NCBI GenBank assembly: GCA_963848825.1
Contig: CAWKFA010000010.1
Coordinates: 186,001 to 250,000, forward strand
DNA from: CAVVSQ01 sp963848825
Lineage (GTDB): Bacteria > Planctomycetota > Planctomycetia > Gemmatales > Gemmataceae
Direction: 5' to 3'
Length of the DNA stretch: 64,000 bases
In this document: positions 13,401-24,934 of the stretch, piece after piece
Position numbering within the stretch: the first letter of the stretch is position 1
Layout of the letters: the number at the start of each line of letters is the position of its first letter
The notes under the pieces: generated by a model
Told to the model about the DNA's origin: nothing
Databases searched by the model: none
What the model saw: the letters and a program-made list of their open reading frames with translations, nothing else
Made by a program: the position numbers and the translations under genes

Positions 13401-16400
13401 CTTCACGGTAACCGGCGGCGGCAAGATATTCACGATTAACTTCTTGAAGGGCCAGAACCCCGCGCTACTAACCGTCGTATCGGGCGCCGCGGAGATTCCC
13501 GACGGCAACATTACTTTGCAAACGGACGCCGCCGTCGGCGTCAACCTGGGCTCCAAGTTGACGGTCAGCAGCAATGTGCAGGACCCCAATCCAATTCCAA
13601 CACTGCTGAACCTTACTCCAATCACCGTCCCGGCGCCCAGCATCACCAAAATCGGCCAGGGGACGCTCGTGTTCGCCAATGCCGACACTTACACCGGCAA
13701 GACGCTCATCAATAACGGTGTCCTTACGATCCAAAACGGCGATTCACTCGGCGGCGCTGGCACGCCCGAACAGCAAACGCTCACCATCCTGGCCGGCAAC
13801 GGAACCTTTCAGCTCGCATTTCGAGGCAATACCTCCGGCCCAATCAATGTCAATTCCAAAACCTTGCTCGCCGACATCATGAACGCGCTCAACAGCCTGC
13901 CGAGCATCACGGGCGGCCCCACGGGAACTGCCCAGGCGGTCGGTGGGTACGTGACCGTGACACAGGGCGCCGTGCCCTTTAGCAATGTCTACACCATCAC
14001 CTTCCATGGCGACCTGGCCACGAGCGTCCTCCCGGCCATTGTTCCCGTCATCCCGGCGAGCAATCCAGGCCTGAGCGTGGTCACAGCCATCGTTCACAAT
14101 GGGCCCGAGGGCACCGTAGTTAACACGGGAGCGACGCTACAGCTTCAGGGCGGCATAACAGTCGCTCATGAGTTTTTGACGGTCAACGGCAGCGGCTACC
14201 TGAACAACGGCGCTGTGGAGAACGTGGGCGGCGCCAACGTCTGGCAGACCAGCGCCACGGCGCTTGGCACGGACATCGTGGGCGTGCCCACCGTTGCTAA
14301 CGACATCATCTCCTTCTCGGGCTTCGGCAAAGTTACACTCGCCTATAACGGCGTGCAGGCCCCGGCCCCCAACACGAGCCTGACGCTGACGGCCGCAACG
14401 ACCGCCGGACAATTCCAGGCTTATCTGCAAAATATCCCCGGCCTCAACGGCAATGTGACGGTGACAGATCAAACGGGCGGTTTCGCGTTAACCGGCGGCC
14501 CCTTTGTCATTACCTTTAACGGGGTCAATCCGACACAGCTTGCGGTGGTGACCACCCAGGACCACATCAGCGCGATAAGTTATCCCGCGGCTTCCATCGC
14601 CACGGTGACGCTGGCCTACAACGGGGCCGGCGCCCCCAGCCCGAACCAAAGTCTGTTGCTCACCTGGGCTACTACGCCCGCCCAGTTCCAGGCATATTTG
14701 CAGAATATTCCCGGCCTGGCGGGTAACGTCACGGTGACCGACATTACGGGCGGCAGCACCTTGACCGGCGGGCCTTTCGTGCTTACCTTCAGCGGTATCA
14801 ATCCCAACTTGCTGACCGTTGTGTCCCCGCAAAATCAAATCACGAATTCTGGCCCGGCCACCGATACTGTCGCCTTTTCCGCCGCGACGGAAACCGTGAC
14901 TCTCGCGTATAACGGCGCAGAGGCCGCGAACCCGAACCAAAGCCTGGCGCTGACCCCCTCGACGACAACAAACCAGTTCCAAAGTTACCTGCAAAATATT
15001 CCCGGTCTCGTCGGCAACGTAACGGTGACGGACGTCAACGGCGCCTCTACGCTCACGGGCGGACCCTTCCGCGTTACTTTCCAAAATGGTATCGATCCAA
15101 CGCTACTCACCGTCGTGTCGCCGCTGACAGCGATCACCTATCCCCTTCCCACTGTGGTCCTGGGCAGCAACGTCAACATTGCGGTGGATCAGGACTCCCT
15201 CTCCATCAATACTTCGATTCAGGATGGCACACCCACCTCCGCCGGCTACAGGGTAAACAAGAGCGGCGTGGGGACGCTCATCTATCAAGGCACCAATACC
15301 TATACCGGCCTTACAACCGTCACGCAGGGGACGCTGGAGCTCGACGACACAGGCAACGTGCAAAACCCGACGCATGGCGCCGCCCTCGCTGGCAATCTCT
15401 CGGTCGCCGCCGGCGCAACTGCCATCTGGATGGCTGCCAATCAGCTGCCCGATAGCGCCGCCGTAACCGACAACGGCACGCTCGACCTCAACGGGCAAAG
15501 CGACACGATTGGGCCGCTCACCATGACAGATGGCATCGTCACAACGGGGGCCTCAGGTTCCGGCGCGCTGACCCTGTCGAGTCTGAACATGACGGGCGGA
15601 ACCATCAATCTCGCCACGGCGGGTGGCACCTTGGTGCTGGCCGGCGACGTGACGGCCATTTCGGATGCGGTGGGCCGGGCAAACATCAACGGGCCGGGTA
15701 CGGTGTCATTGAACGGGGCGACCCGGACCTTTACGGTAGACACCTTCCACCCCTTGACGGCGGGAACCGACCTGGACATCAATGCGGTCATCACCGGTAC
15801 AGGCACGGAAGGCATTATCAAAAATGGCGCTGGCCAGCTCGAACTCGACCAAATCAACACTTATACCGGAACGACCACGATCAATGCCGGCGACCTCCAG
15901 GTAGACGGCCAGATCGCTGATGTCATTCTTAACGGCCCGACCGCCATTCTGAGTGGGACCGGCACCGTCGGCACCATCATCACGGCAACGGGCGGCACCA
16001 TCGATCCGGGTGACAACGCCCTGGCCAATCCGCTGGGTGTCCTGACCAGCACGCCGCTGAACCCTGGCAACACCGATACGTTCACCGCGGCGACGACCCT
16101 TGATTTTGACCTGTCGTTCGCCGACGGCACCCTGCCCGCCCCTGCGCACGATAAGCTCGTCGTGAACGGCAAGCTTACCCTGGGTGGCGCCACGCTCATT
16201 GGCACGGTGGGCAACAGCATCGCCGCGTTCAGCAGCTTCACGGTCATCCAGGTTACCGGATCGGTACGCCCAAGTTCGCCGAGCCCATCGTTCCCAATGC
16301 GGTGGTTATCGGCGGGCGTGAATTGAGCGTCACCTACAATCCCACCAGCGTCGTGCTGCAGCTCGTGAAGGCCGGCGTCAATTTGAACGTGACTTCAAGC

Positions 16401-19400
16401 ATCAACCCGTCCGTTTACGGTCAAGACGCGGCGCCGGACTTTTTCACGGTGACAGTGACCCCGCTCTTCGGTCAGGGCAATATTCCCCCCACCGACACGG
16501 TCACGTTCCACTTCTACAACCAAGCACTGGGAGTGGACACTTCGCTCACGAAAACGCTGACGAACAATCAGGCGAGTTTCGATCCGCAAATTCAGCTTAG
16601 CAGCACGTTACCCGTCGGCACCTACACGCTGGACGTGACCTTCAGCGGCGATTCCAGCTTCAATCCGGTCGTCACGCCCGTGTCGCTTACTCAGACAGTC
16701 AACAAAAACCCCACCAATATTCCTACCCCGGTCCTGTCCGTACCATCCCCGATCTTTGGCCACGTTTTCACGGTCACGGCGACCATGACACCGAACACGA
16801 CGCCTACCGCGCCCAACTTTGCCTATCCCGGCGGCGCCGCGACCTTCACCCTCGACGGCTCGGTACTTTCGCCCGCGGTACCTCTCAATAATCTCGGCCA
16901 AGCCGTGTTGCCGCTCAATAACGTACCCGGCAGTTCCCTGGCGCCTGGGCGATCATCGTTTATCGGTCAGCTACGCGGGCGATAGCCGCTATGGAAGCTC
17001 CGCGACGACTTCGGACTTCATCTTTACGGTCATCAAGGACCCATCGCTCAAAAACGCCACCATCACGATTACGCCAGCGCCGGCCACTCCACCCAACTAC
17101 GTTTACGGGCAGCCCGTTAGTTTTCAGGTTGCCGTGACGGGCCCTGCTTCGCCAAACCCGACCGGGTCCGTTCAAATCCAGGTGGACAGCGGCGCCTTGT
17201 CTTCGGCGCAGACGCTGGCTTCCGGCCAGTTTACCTTCAGCAACGTCAATCTCGGTGCGGTCGGCAGCCACACGGTGACGGTATACTACGGTGGCGATAC
17301 CGGCTATAACTCGAATTCCCAAACTACGACCCCGATCACCGTCGCTCAGGCGGGCACCACCGTCACCCTCTCCGCTTCGCCGGCAGAGCCGCCCACCGCG
17401 GCATTCGGTCAAGCGGTTACCTTTACCGCCACGGTCCACACTGCCTTGCCCAGCCTGGCGGCCCTGCCCTCGTCGGGCACGATTACTTTCTTTGACGGCG
17501 GCACTCAGATTGGCCTGCCGCAAGCCATCAACGGCAGCGGCATGGCCACGATCGTCGACAGCAACCTCACCGTGGCCACACACACGATCACCGCCACGTA
17601 CAATGGCGACGGCGTGGCGTACGCGGCCAGTCCCGTCGCGACGTTGGCTCCTAATTATGTGGTGGCGCAAACAAGCAGCGTTACCACGGTTACGCGCCAA
17701 CTGGTCCAGCAAACCGACGAACCCCGTCTTTGGTCAACTGGTAACCCTGTCCGCCCTCGTCACGGGCACAGGTGCCAGCGCCACCGCGTCGCCAACAACA
17801 GGAACGGTAAGCTTCTTCGACAACGGCGTGCAGATCGGCGTCGACCAGGCCATTGACGTCAATGGCGATGGCCTGGCCCATTTGCCCGCCTTGCTGCTGC
17901 CGACCATCGGCGCCGACGTGATCACCGCTGTCTTCAACGGCAACGTCTCCTTTGCCAAGACCGCGGCGCCGAACATCGGCTCGCTCGCCCTTACGGAAAA
18001 CCCGGCCGTCCCCGGTATTACGGTGTCGGCCAACCCGACCACCATCACCTCCGGCTCGTCGGTGACCTTCACGGCCACGCTCATTGCCCAGGCCCCGGGC
18101 GCCGGCATTCCGACCACGGGGTTGGTCACGTTCTACACGAGCCTGCAGGTCGCGCCGCTAGGTTCCCAATCCGTCACCAACGGCTCCGCCAGCATCTCGA
18201 CCGGCGCTGACGGCCGGCATCCAAACGATTACCGCGGTTTACAGTGGCGGCAACGGCAACTTCGCCGGCAACCAGGGCGTGCTGAACAACTACAAAGTCT
18301 TCCAGTCCAACGTCATCGGCGACGTGACCATCTCCCACAATCAGCCCACGCTGGTCCTTAACATGGCGACAGCGCAGGGCTACACGCTCCGGCAGGCGGG
18401 CACGCCAGCCTGGTTCCTCGATCAAGACTATGGCCTGTTTTACGCTGGTTCCTATTCTCAAAACGCTTTGGGTCAAAATGAAAAATGGTTCAAGGGGAAC
18501 GCGACCGCGTTGCCTGGCATAGCCAACAGCAAGGGCAATCCCAACGGGAATGTGTGGTATTACATCCTGCCGACCGGCGGCGTTTATGCCTGGAATGGAT
18601 TGGGCAAACCGTTGTCAGGTACGCTCTTGAGCACCCTCGACCCAATTTATTACTACAACCCCACAATGTTGGTTGACGCGCTCCAGGAAAACTACGCGTA
18701 CGACATCAAGAGCACGCTCGGGCTATTTAACCCTGGCAACTTCTATCAAAACTACCTGGGAATGCAGGAACGCTGGATCCAGGGGGCAGGCCAGCTTTGG
18801 TATTACATCACGCCCAGCGGCAAACTCTACAATGCCAGCAGCACCTTCCTGGCCTCGCTCGACCCGATCTATTACAACGAGCCCGCCCGCCTCTACGCGG
18901 CCCAGCCGCTGCAAATGGGGCCCAACCTGAGCAGTGCCAACCCAGGCGCCACCATCACGCAGCCGACCACTGGCAACCAAAGCGGCGTGATGACGATCAC
19001 GCCCACTCCCGGATATGTCGGCAAGTGGATCATCGAATTGACGACCGTCAACAGCGGCCTCAGCTTCACCGTCGAGCGCTTCACGGTCTCGGTGGTCAAC
19101 GCCCAACCGACCTTCGCCCCTGCCGTCAGCAGCCCGCAGACCCTGTCGCACGCGGCTGCCACGTCACTTACCCTGAATCTGACTGGCGCCGACAGCGACA
19201 ATGACCCGCTTTCCTACAACGCGTCTGCCGGCACGCAAGGCTACGTCCTGCAAACTCTTTACAATCTCCACTCCAACGGCAACTACTCCACCAATTACCT
19301 CGGCCTCAATGAGAAGTGGGTCCAGGGGTATACGAACGCTTACAACAATCCCTGGTATTTCCTGCTGCCCAGTGGCCAGTTTTACGCCTGGAACGGCGCG

Positions 19401-19961
19401 AAGACCGGCGCCGCCGCGATGAAGGACCCGCTCAACGGCAATAATCCGATGGTCCCGCTGGCCACGCTGGAACAGCCCAGCCTTTACTGGATCAACCCCG
19501 TGTTGCTGTATCAGAACAGCGCCAACAACGACCTCAATTACGCGCTCAAGAATGATCTGGGCCTCAAGGTGAGCGGCAGCCTATCCACTACCTATTTGAA
19601 TCGCGGCGATAGCTGGTTGAAAAGCTCGTCGGGAGCCTGGTATTACATTCAGGCCAACGGCCAGATGTATCTCTGGGGTGGCACCACGGACAAGGCCAAG
19701 GACACGCTCGTGGCGACGCTCGCGGTGTTGCCGACAGACACCACGTCCGACACGATTGCTCTGCGCATCGTTAATGCTCAGCCCGGCCAGTTCGCCGGGG
19801 CTTTGCAGGTTACCGGCAACGCGCTGAAGGTCACGCCGGCAAGCACCTTCTATGGCGATATCTGGGTCGTCGCCGGAGTCACCGACGATGCCGCCAACAC
19901 GACGTCGCCTGGCAACAACCGCTTTACCTATCAATCATTCAAGATCAAGGTGATCGCTTGA
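1416..19961 (+). CDS. Giant repeat surface protein, about 6,180 codons, with several frameshifts
   Basis: One continuous product is read across eight frame changes, at about 1528, 8228, 11145, 12120, 16258, 16947, 17717 and 18210. It opens with MPPFKLVRWLKSLYTAK and the motif RLMLEELETRL, an N-terminus I associate with large planctomycete surface proteins, and not a classical signal peptide. Order: about six autotransporter-associated beta-strand repeats (pattern K-x-G-x-G-x-L-x-L...NTYTG...G-x-L-x-V-N..ALG; about 1950-5700), a BNR/Asp-box propeller (5785-9660), more beta-strand repeats mixed with FQAYL/IPGL modules (9700-15900), Ig-like Big_3_5-type domains (16330-18290) and four Trp-rich repeats (18360-19730). 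No autotransporter barrel ends the protein, so secretion must use another route. The start precedes the conserved motif; an ATG at 1396 is out of frame. A role in adhesion or cell-surface structure is inferred from the architecture. Confidence 0.8.
4828..15150 (+). repeat. Recurring FQAYL/IPGL repeat module in the giant protein (about 15 copies)
   Basis: The module is about 65-90 residues: a strand pair (D-x-V-x-F...G-x-x-x-L-x-YNG), a stretch ending in FxFxATTT, a helix-like FQAYLxxIPGL, then GAVxVxGxxGGPFxVxF and often LxVVSGPA. Clear copies start near 4828, 5108, 9758, 10729, 11560, 12150, 12320, 12500, 12710, 12910, 13237, 14285, 14580 and 14860. Looser relatives with VQNALNALL are at about 4100-4800 and 6000-6330. 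The three copies between 14285 and 15150 are the most alike, which suggests recent duplication. I recall related modules in other giant planctomycete proteins but cannot attach a family accession. Confidence 0.75.
5785..9660 (+). other. BNR/Asp-box propeller region embedded in the giant protein
   Basis: Asp-box motifs recur: KTIDGGKTW, KSIDSGRTW, ETTDGGATW, ESIDGGVTW, MTKNHGQTW and RTTDAGQHW, each near a D-P-x-x-P-x-x-IYxxT strand. This is the signature of sialidase/sortilin-type beta-propellers. Two long insertions (about 6000-6340 and 6640-8000) interrupt it, the first resembling the VQNALNALL-type module of the same protein. The motif LGTGEAN also occurs as VGTGEAN in the protein at 44771-48302, so the two propellers are probably related. 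Confidence 0.7.
16330..18290 (+). repeat. Tandem Ig-like (Big_3_5-type) domains in the giant protein
   Basis: About six units of roughly 90-110 residues carry the pattern S-x-x-P-x-x-x-G-Q-x-V-x-F-T-A-x-V, then G-T-V-x-F-x-D-G/N-G-x-Q, then H-T-I-T-A-x-Y-x-G-D. Examples are VTFTATVHTALPSLAALPS and HTITATYNGDGVAYAAS. Such domains usually space or display an adhesive or catalytic unit on the surface. Three of the frame breaks fall here. Confidence 0.75.
18360..19730 (+). repeat. Four Trp/Tyr-rich C-terminal repeats of the giant protein
   Basis: Each unit follows the order: a short A-x-x-x-x-Y-x-L-x-x-x-L-G-L segment, N-x-LG-x-x-E-K/R-W-x-x-G, W-Y-Y/F-x-L-P-x-G-x-x-Y-x-W-N/G-G, then L-A-T/S-L-D-P-x-Y-Y-x-N/E-P. 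Copies lie at about 18375-18690, 18690-18900, 19215-19515 and 19515-19730. A cadherin-like stretch at about 18910-19210 separates the second and third. I know no named family for this pattern. A carbohydrate-binding or wall-anchoring role is possible because of the exposed aromatic residues, but that is inference. Confidence 0.7.
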
Positions 19962-19975
19962 TGGCAAATGGGGCA

Positions 19976-20028
19976 CCGCCATGGTAAAATAACGCGGCAT
20001 TCCGAACATGCCTTTTTCACCATGGCGG
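19976..20028. terminator. Inverted repeat after the giant gene, possible terminator
   Basis: CCGCCATGGT (19976-19985) pairs perfectly with ACCATGGCGG (20019-20028), and a smaller GGCAT...ATGCC hairpin lies inside. It starts 15 bases after the stop of the giant gene and ends 11 bases before the GTG of the next gene. There is no T-run after it, so factor-independent termination is uncertain. Confidence 0.4.
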
Positions 20029-20038
20029 GGGGCTCCCG

Positions 20039-22014
20039 GTGTTCCGTTTTATCTTCCTTAGTTGGCTGATGGCGTGGCATGCTTCCGCCGTCGCCCAGGC
20101 GCAGAGCCACTGGTCCTTCCGGCCCATTTCCAGCCCTGCCGTACCCAAGCCACCTGGAATGCCGAACCGCACGAACGAGCGTCGATGCTTTTATATTCGA
20201 GAAACTCCAGAGCCAGGGGCTCAAGCCCGCTCCGGAAGCCGAGCGGGCCACGCTGATCCGCCGCGTCACCTTTGATCTCACTGGGCTGCCGCCGTCGCCC
20301 CAGGAAGTAAAGGCGTTTGTCGAGGATAGGGCCGCCGATGCGTATGAGCGCCTGGTCGAGCGCCTGCTGGCATCGCCGCGCTACGGCGAACGCTGGGCAC
20401 AACACTGGCTCGACATCGTGCGTTTTGCCGAGTCGGATGGGTTCGAGTACGACCGCTACCGGCCGGGCATGTGGCGCTACCGTGATTACGTGATCGCCAG
20501 CTTCCTCGAAGACAAGCCCTACGATCGCTTTGTCCTGGAACAGCTTGCAGGCGACCAGCTTGCCAAGCACACCGCGCCCATCCCGTCATCAATCAACGAT
20601 GATGACCCGGAAATTGCCGCTGGCTTTCACCGCTTGGGTCCCGTGCGCCGCAACGCGGGTAATCAGGATGTCGCCTCCAACCGCAATGAAGTACTTACCG
20701 AGATGACCGACGCCGTCGGCATGGTCTTCATGGGGCTGACGGTCGGCTGCGCGCTGCCACGACCATAAGTTCGACGATTTTTCTCAGGAGGATTACTACC
20801 GGTTGCAGGCCTTTCTGGCCGGCACCCAGGAATACGACCACGTATTGGCCGACAAGTTCACTCAGGATCAGTGGCAAAAGACCATGACCGCCGCGACCAA
20901 GGAGATCAAGCAGCTCAAGCAGGCGCTCGCGAAAGCGGGAGCGGACAGCGAGGCGTTAAGCCAGAAACTCAAGAAGGCAGAAAGTAGTCTGCCGGCGCCC
21001 CTGCCCTCCTTGTGCACCGTCCACGAAGATAACGCGGCACGACCCGAGATTCATGTCCTCAAAAGGGGCCTGGCCGACAAGAAGGGCAAACGCGTCGGCC
21101 CGGGCCTGCCAACTGCCCTGGTCGCGGGCAAAGAGCAAACGTCGGCCACGCAAGCCGACAATCCTCGCCAGGCACTGGCGCAGTGGCTAACTGAGCCGAA
21201 CCATCCGTTGACGGCGCGGGTCTGGGTCAATCGTGTCTGGCAATATCACTTTGGACGCGGCCTGGTCGCAACTGCCAATGACTTCGGTGTCAACGGCAGC
21301 CCGCCGAGCCATGCCGAGTTACTTGATTATCTTGCCGGTGAGCTGGTGCACGGCGGCATGCGCCTCAAGCCGCTGCACCGCTTGATCGTGTTGAGCGCCA
21401 CCTATCGCCAGACGGCGCATGCGCCGGACGGGCAAGCAGGCGGCTTGAAAGACCCGGACAATCGCCTGCTCTGGCAGTTCCCGCGCCGCCGCCTGAGCGC
21501 GGAGGAGCTTCGCGACGCGATGCTGTCCGTCGCCGGACGGCTCAATCTCAAGGCCGGCGGAGAAAGCGTGGTCTTGCCCGTTGAAAAAGACCTCGTCGAG
21601 CAACTTTACAACCCCGCCGAATGGCGCGTCACGGCCGACGAGCGCGAGCACGATCGACGTTCGATCTATCTCGTCGCCAAACGCAACCTGCGTTTGCCGT
21701 TTGGACAGGCCTTCGATCAGCCGGACCTGCAAACGAGTTGTCCGCGCCGGGAGACAAGCACCCACGCGCTACAAAGCCTGGAGCTGATGAACGGCGGCAC
21801 CGCCAATCGCCTGGCGGACGCCTTCGCCGAAAGATTGCGCCGCGAGGCCGGCGTGGACCACGCCCAGCAGATAAAGCTTGCCTATGAACTGGCAACCGGT
21901 CGCGAACCAACCGCGGCGGAAGCGCTGCTGGCTCTCGATTTTCTGCGGCAACAACCGTTACGCGAGTTCGCGCTCGCCATGTTCAATGTGAATGCGTTCC
22001 TCTACGTGGAGTGA
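20039..22014 (+). CDS. PSCyt2/PSD1 (DUF1549-DUF1553) planctomycete protein, two frameshifts
   Basis: About 658 codons. A signal peptide (MFRFIFLSWLMAWHASAVAQA) precedes HWSFRPISSPAVPKPPG. DUF1549 follows with VDAFIFEKL, LIRRVTFDLTGLPP and SPRYGERWAQHWLD. A short coiled coil (about 20870-20990) links it to DUF1553 (NPRQALAQWLTEPNHPLTARVWVNRVW to the end). The frame changes at about 20170 and 20752. At the second, restoring one lost GC pair in a GC repeat recreates CARCHDHKFD, a CxxCH heme-type motif that belongs in this family. The protein lacks the N-terminal PSCyt1 cytochrome domain of longer members. It lies 3 bases before a DUF1501 gene, the usual planctomycete pairing. Export and heme binding are likely; no substrate is established. 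GTG is chosen as start because of the signal peptide. Confidence 0.85.
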
Positions 22015-22017
22015 TGA

Positions 22018-23436
22018 ATGTTCGCCACCCGTCCGACATCACGCCGTGCCTTTTTGCGCGACTCCTTTTGCGGTTTCGGCAACATCGCTTTGCTTTCGCT
22101 CCTGAGCGAGGAACGTGCCCGATCCGCGATCATCGATCCGCTGGCGCCGCGGGCCGCCCATCTGCCCGGTCCCAAGGCGAAATCGGTTATCTTTCTCTTC
22201 ATGGCGGGCGGGCCCAGTCATCTGGAGACTTTTGATCCTAAACCGCTGCTGAACCGGCTTCATGGCCAGCCTCGCCCGCCTGAGTTCGGCCCCGCGCGCT
22301 ACCAGTTCATTCGTCCGGACGCCAGGCTGCTTGGCTCCACGCGCACGTTCGCCAAGTATGGACAAAGCGGCATCGAGGTCTCGAACCTCTTTCCCCAGGT
22401 GGCCAGGCATATCGACGACATCGCGGTGCTGCGATCTTGCCATGGGGACATGGTCGTCCACTCGGCCGCGCAGTACGAGTTGATGACGGGGCGCACCGTG
22501 CCCGGTTTTCCCAGCGTGGGCTCGTGGGTGGTTTACGGCCTCGGGTCGGAGAGTCGTTCGCTGCCGGCGTACGTCGTCATGCCTGATCCCGCCGGGGCCC
22601 TCGAAGCGGGTCAGCCCATGTACCTGCATGGTTTTTTACCGGCGGTGTATCAGCCAACGGTCTTTTCCGCTGGTCCCCACCCGGTTCGCAATCTCAGTTT
22701 GCCGCCCGGCATCAGTTTGGCGCAGCGGCGCGAGACGGTCCGCTTGATCCGTGGTCTCAATGAGGCCACGCTGGCGCCGGAGGATGAAGAACTCAACGCG
22801 CACATCGGCAGCCATGAACTCGCTTTTCGCATGCAAACCGAAGCCCCGGCGCTGTTCGATATCTCGGGTGAAACCCGCCAGACGCAGGAGCTGTACGGCG
22901 TGGGCACAGACGCCACCGACGATTATGGCCGGCGCTGTTTGCTGGCGCGGCGGCTGGTGGAAAACGGCGTTCGTTTTATTGTGGTCGTGGCCGGCGGTGG
23001 GGCCGCCAATTCACAATGGGACGCTCACAAGGACGTCGACGAAAACCATATTCGCATGGCAGGCCGCGTGGACAAACCGATTGCCGGCCTGCTCGCCGAC
23101 CTGAAGCGGCGCGGGCTGTTCGATTCCACCCTGGTGGTATGGGGCGGCGAGTTCGGCAGATCGCCGGAAGCGCAGGAAGGCAAGGGCCGCGATCATCATA
23201 ACCTTGGCTTTTCCATGTGGCTGGCGGGCGGGGGCATCAAGGGGGGACAGGCAGTCGGCGCCACCGATGAAATTGGCTTTCAGGCCATCGAGGAACCCAT
23301 TCACTTTCGCGATCTGCACACGACCATTATCCATCAACTCGGCCTGGACCAGGATCGGCTCACCTATTTGCACCTGGGACGTGAAGAACGTTTGACTTTG
23401 GTGCACGGACGTGTGATTGACAAAATCGTCAAATGA
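22018..23436 (+). CDS. DUF1501 protein (sulfatase-like fold) with a twin-arginine type leader
   Basis: This intact 472-residue protein begins with SRRAFLRDSFCGFGNIAL, a plausible Tat signal. Family motifs include FMAGGPSHLETFDPKP, VFPxVA-type NLFPQVARHIDD, VLRSCHGDMVVHSAAQY and WGGEFGRSPEAQEGKGRDHH. The last carries the acidic and His residues that resemble the metal site of the alkaline-phosphatase superfamily. The ATG lies 3 bases after the DUF1553 stop, so the two are co-transcribed and probably translated together. In planctomycetes these pairs accompany export and polysaccharide or sulfatase functions, but no reaction is established. A secreted hydrolase-like role is inferred. Confidence 0.87.
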   Translation: MFATRPTSRRAFLRDSFCGFGNIALLSLLSEERARSAIIDPLAPRAAHLPGPKAKSVIFLFMAGGPSHLETFDPKPLLNRLHGQPRPPEFGPARYQFIRPDARLLGSTRTFAKYGQSGIEVSNLFPQVARHIDDIAVLRSCHGDMVVHSAAQYELMTGRTVPGFPSVGSWVVYGLGSESRSLPAYVVMPDPAGALEAGQPMYLHGFLPAVYQPTVFSAGPHPVRNLSLPPGISLAQRRETVRLIRGLNEATLAPEDEELNAHIGSHELAFRMQTEAPALFDISGETRQTQELYGVGTDATDDYGRRCLLARRLVENGVRFIVVVAGGGAANSQWDAHKDVDENHIRMAGRVDKPIAGLLADLKRRGLFDSTLVVWGGEFGRSPEAQEGKGRDHHNLGFSMWLAGGGIKGGQAVGATDEIGFQAIEEPIHFRDLHTTIIHQLGLDQDRLTYLHLGREERLTLVHGRVIDKIVK

Positions 23437-23446
23437 TGAGGGGTTC

Positions 23447-24823
23447 ATGTTCCGGCCATGTTTGTGGAAGGTTTTTTTGGCCGTGGCCCTGCCTTGCTGG
23501 CTCGCCCCGTCCCCTGTCTTCGCCACGGACACGCCGTTACGTATCGCCACGTTTGAGGCCGATATCACGCCGCCTCTTGGTGCGCCCTATGTGATGCGCT
23601 GGTCATGCCGGCCAAGGAAATTGTCGATCCCCTCAGCGCACGCGGCGTCATTCTGTTTTCCAGCGAAGGGCCGATAGTCCTGTGCGCTCTGGACTGGGTG
23701 GGCATCGGCAACAGTGGCCACCTGGCCTTTCGCACCGCCCTGGCCCGGGCGGCCGGCACCACGGTGGATCGTGTTTGTGTCCACTGCCTGCACCAGCACG
23801 ATGCGCCGGGGTGCGACTTCGCGGCGGAAGAGGTTCTTGTCGCGCATGGCCTGGGCGGAAAATTGTTTGACGCGGCGTTCGCTCACCGCGCCATCGCCCG
23901 TGTCGCCGCCGCGGTCCAGAAAGCGCTGAAGAGTCCGCGTCTCGTCACCCATGTTGGCATCGGCATGGCCAGGGTCGAGCAAGTGGCGTCGAATCGCCGC
24001 GTCCTGGGCATGGACGGCAACGTCAAATATGTCCGTTATAGCGCTACCAAAAACCCGAAGATTCGCGGAACCCGAGGGGCTGATCGATCCTTACGTACAG
24101 CTTGTCAGTTTTTGGGATGGTGAGACGCCCATCGTCTCGATGACTTACTATGCGACCCACCCGCAGAGCTACTATGGTAACGGCGGCGTCAGTTCTGACT
24201 TTCCCGGGATGGCGCAGCGAATGCGGGAGATGGAAGTACCCGCGGCCATGCACATTCACTTCAATGGCGCCGGCGGCAACGTCACAGCCGGTAAATACAA
24301 CGACGGCAGCCCGGCAAATCGGGCCCTGTTGGCGCAGCGCCTGGCGCACGGCATGAAAGAAGCTATTGCCGGGGCCAAGAAAGAGCCCATAAATAGCGCC
24401 GGGGTTGCGTGGCGCGTGGTAGCGGCCGCCCTGCCCTTGAGCGAGCGATACAATGTCAAGGACCTGGAGGTGCGCGTGGCCGACGACAAACTGGCTGTAA
24501 CCGAGCGTCTGAAGGCTGCCCGTCATCTGGTCTGGGCCAGGCGCTGCGCCGCGGGTGAAAAGACCGACATTGCCTGCTTACGCCTGGGCCCGGCGTATGT
24601 GCTCCATATGCCGAGTGAATTATTTGTCGAATACCAGCTCGCCGCCCAAAAGATGCGGCCTCAGTCTCCGGTTTTAATGGCCGCCTATGGGGACTACGGC
24701 CCTGGCTATATCGGCACCGCCATGGCCTACAGCCAGGGCGGCTACGAAACCGGCCCCGTCTCCCGCGTGGCCCCCGAAGTGGAGGCTGTTTTAATGGGGG
24801 CGATGAAAGAGCTTTTGAAGTAA
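23447..24823 (+). CDS. Neutral/alkaline ceramidase-like secreted hydrolase, two frameshifts
   Basis: About 459 codons. A signal peptide (MFRPCLWKVFLAVALPCWLAPSPVFA) precedes TFEADITPPLGAPY, the standard opening of the neutral/alkaline ceramidase N-terminal domain. Next come PAKEIVDPLSARGVIL, VHCLHQHDAPGCD (His-rich, likely zinc ligands), SMTYYATHPQSYYG and MHIHFNGAGGNVTAGKYND, which carries the His/Asn core seen in the family, then VLHMPSELFVEYQL near the end. The frame changes at about 23600 and 24065. The upstream gene ends 10 bases before, so it is probably in the PSCyt2/DUF1501 operon. Planctomycete members are common and mostly uncharacterised, so amide hydrolysis is a family inference and ceramide may not be the substrate. 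Confidence 0.8.
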
Positions 24824-24934
24824 TTCGGGGCGTGTCCCTGGCACCTACCAATATCTTGCCATCCCTTCACCTTCTCTGAAATTTATTTTCCGCGCGCGCC
24901 GCCCCCGCGAGCGTCGTCTTCTATGCGGAGACCA

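Noticed and set aside
1416..19961. Nine separate genes in place of one giant gene
   Set aside because: Each join keeps a repeat or domain intact across the frame change, no new ribosome site or start is needed, and several joins are fixed by one G or C.
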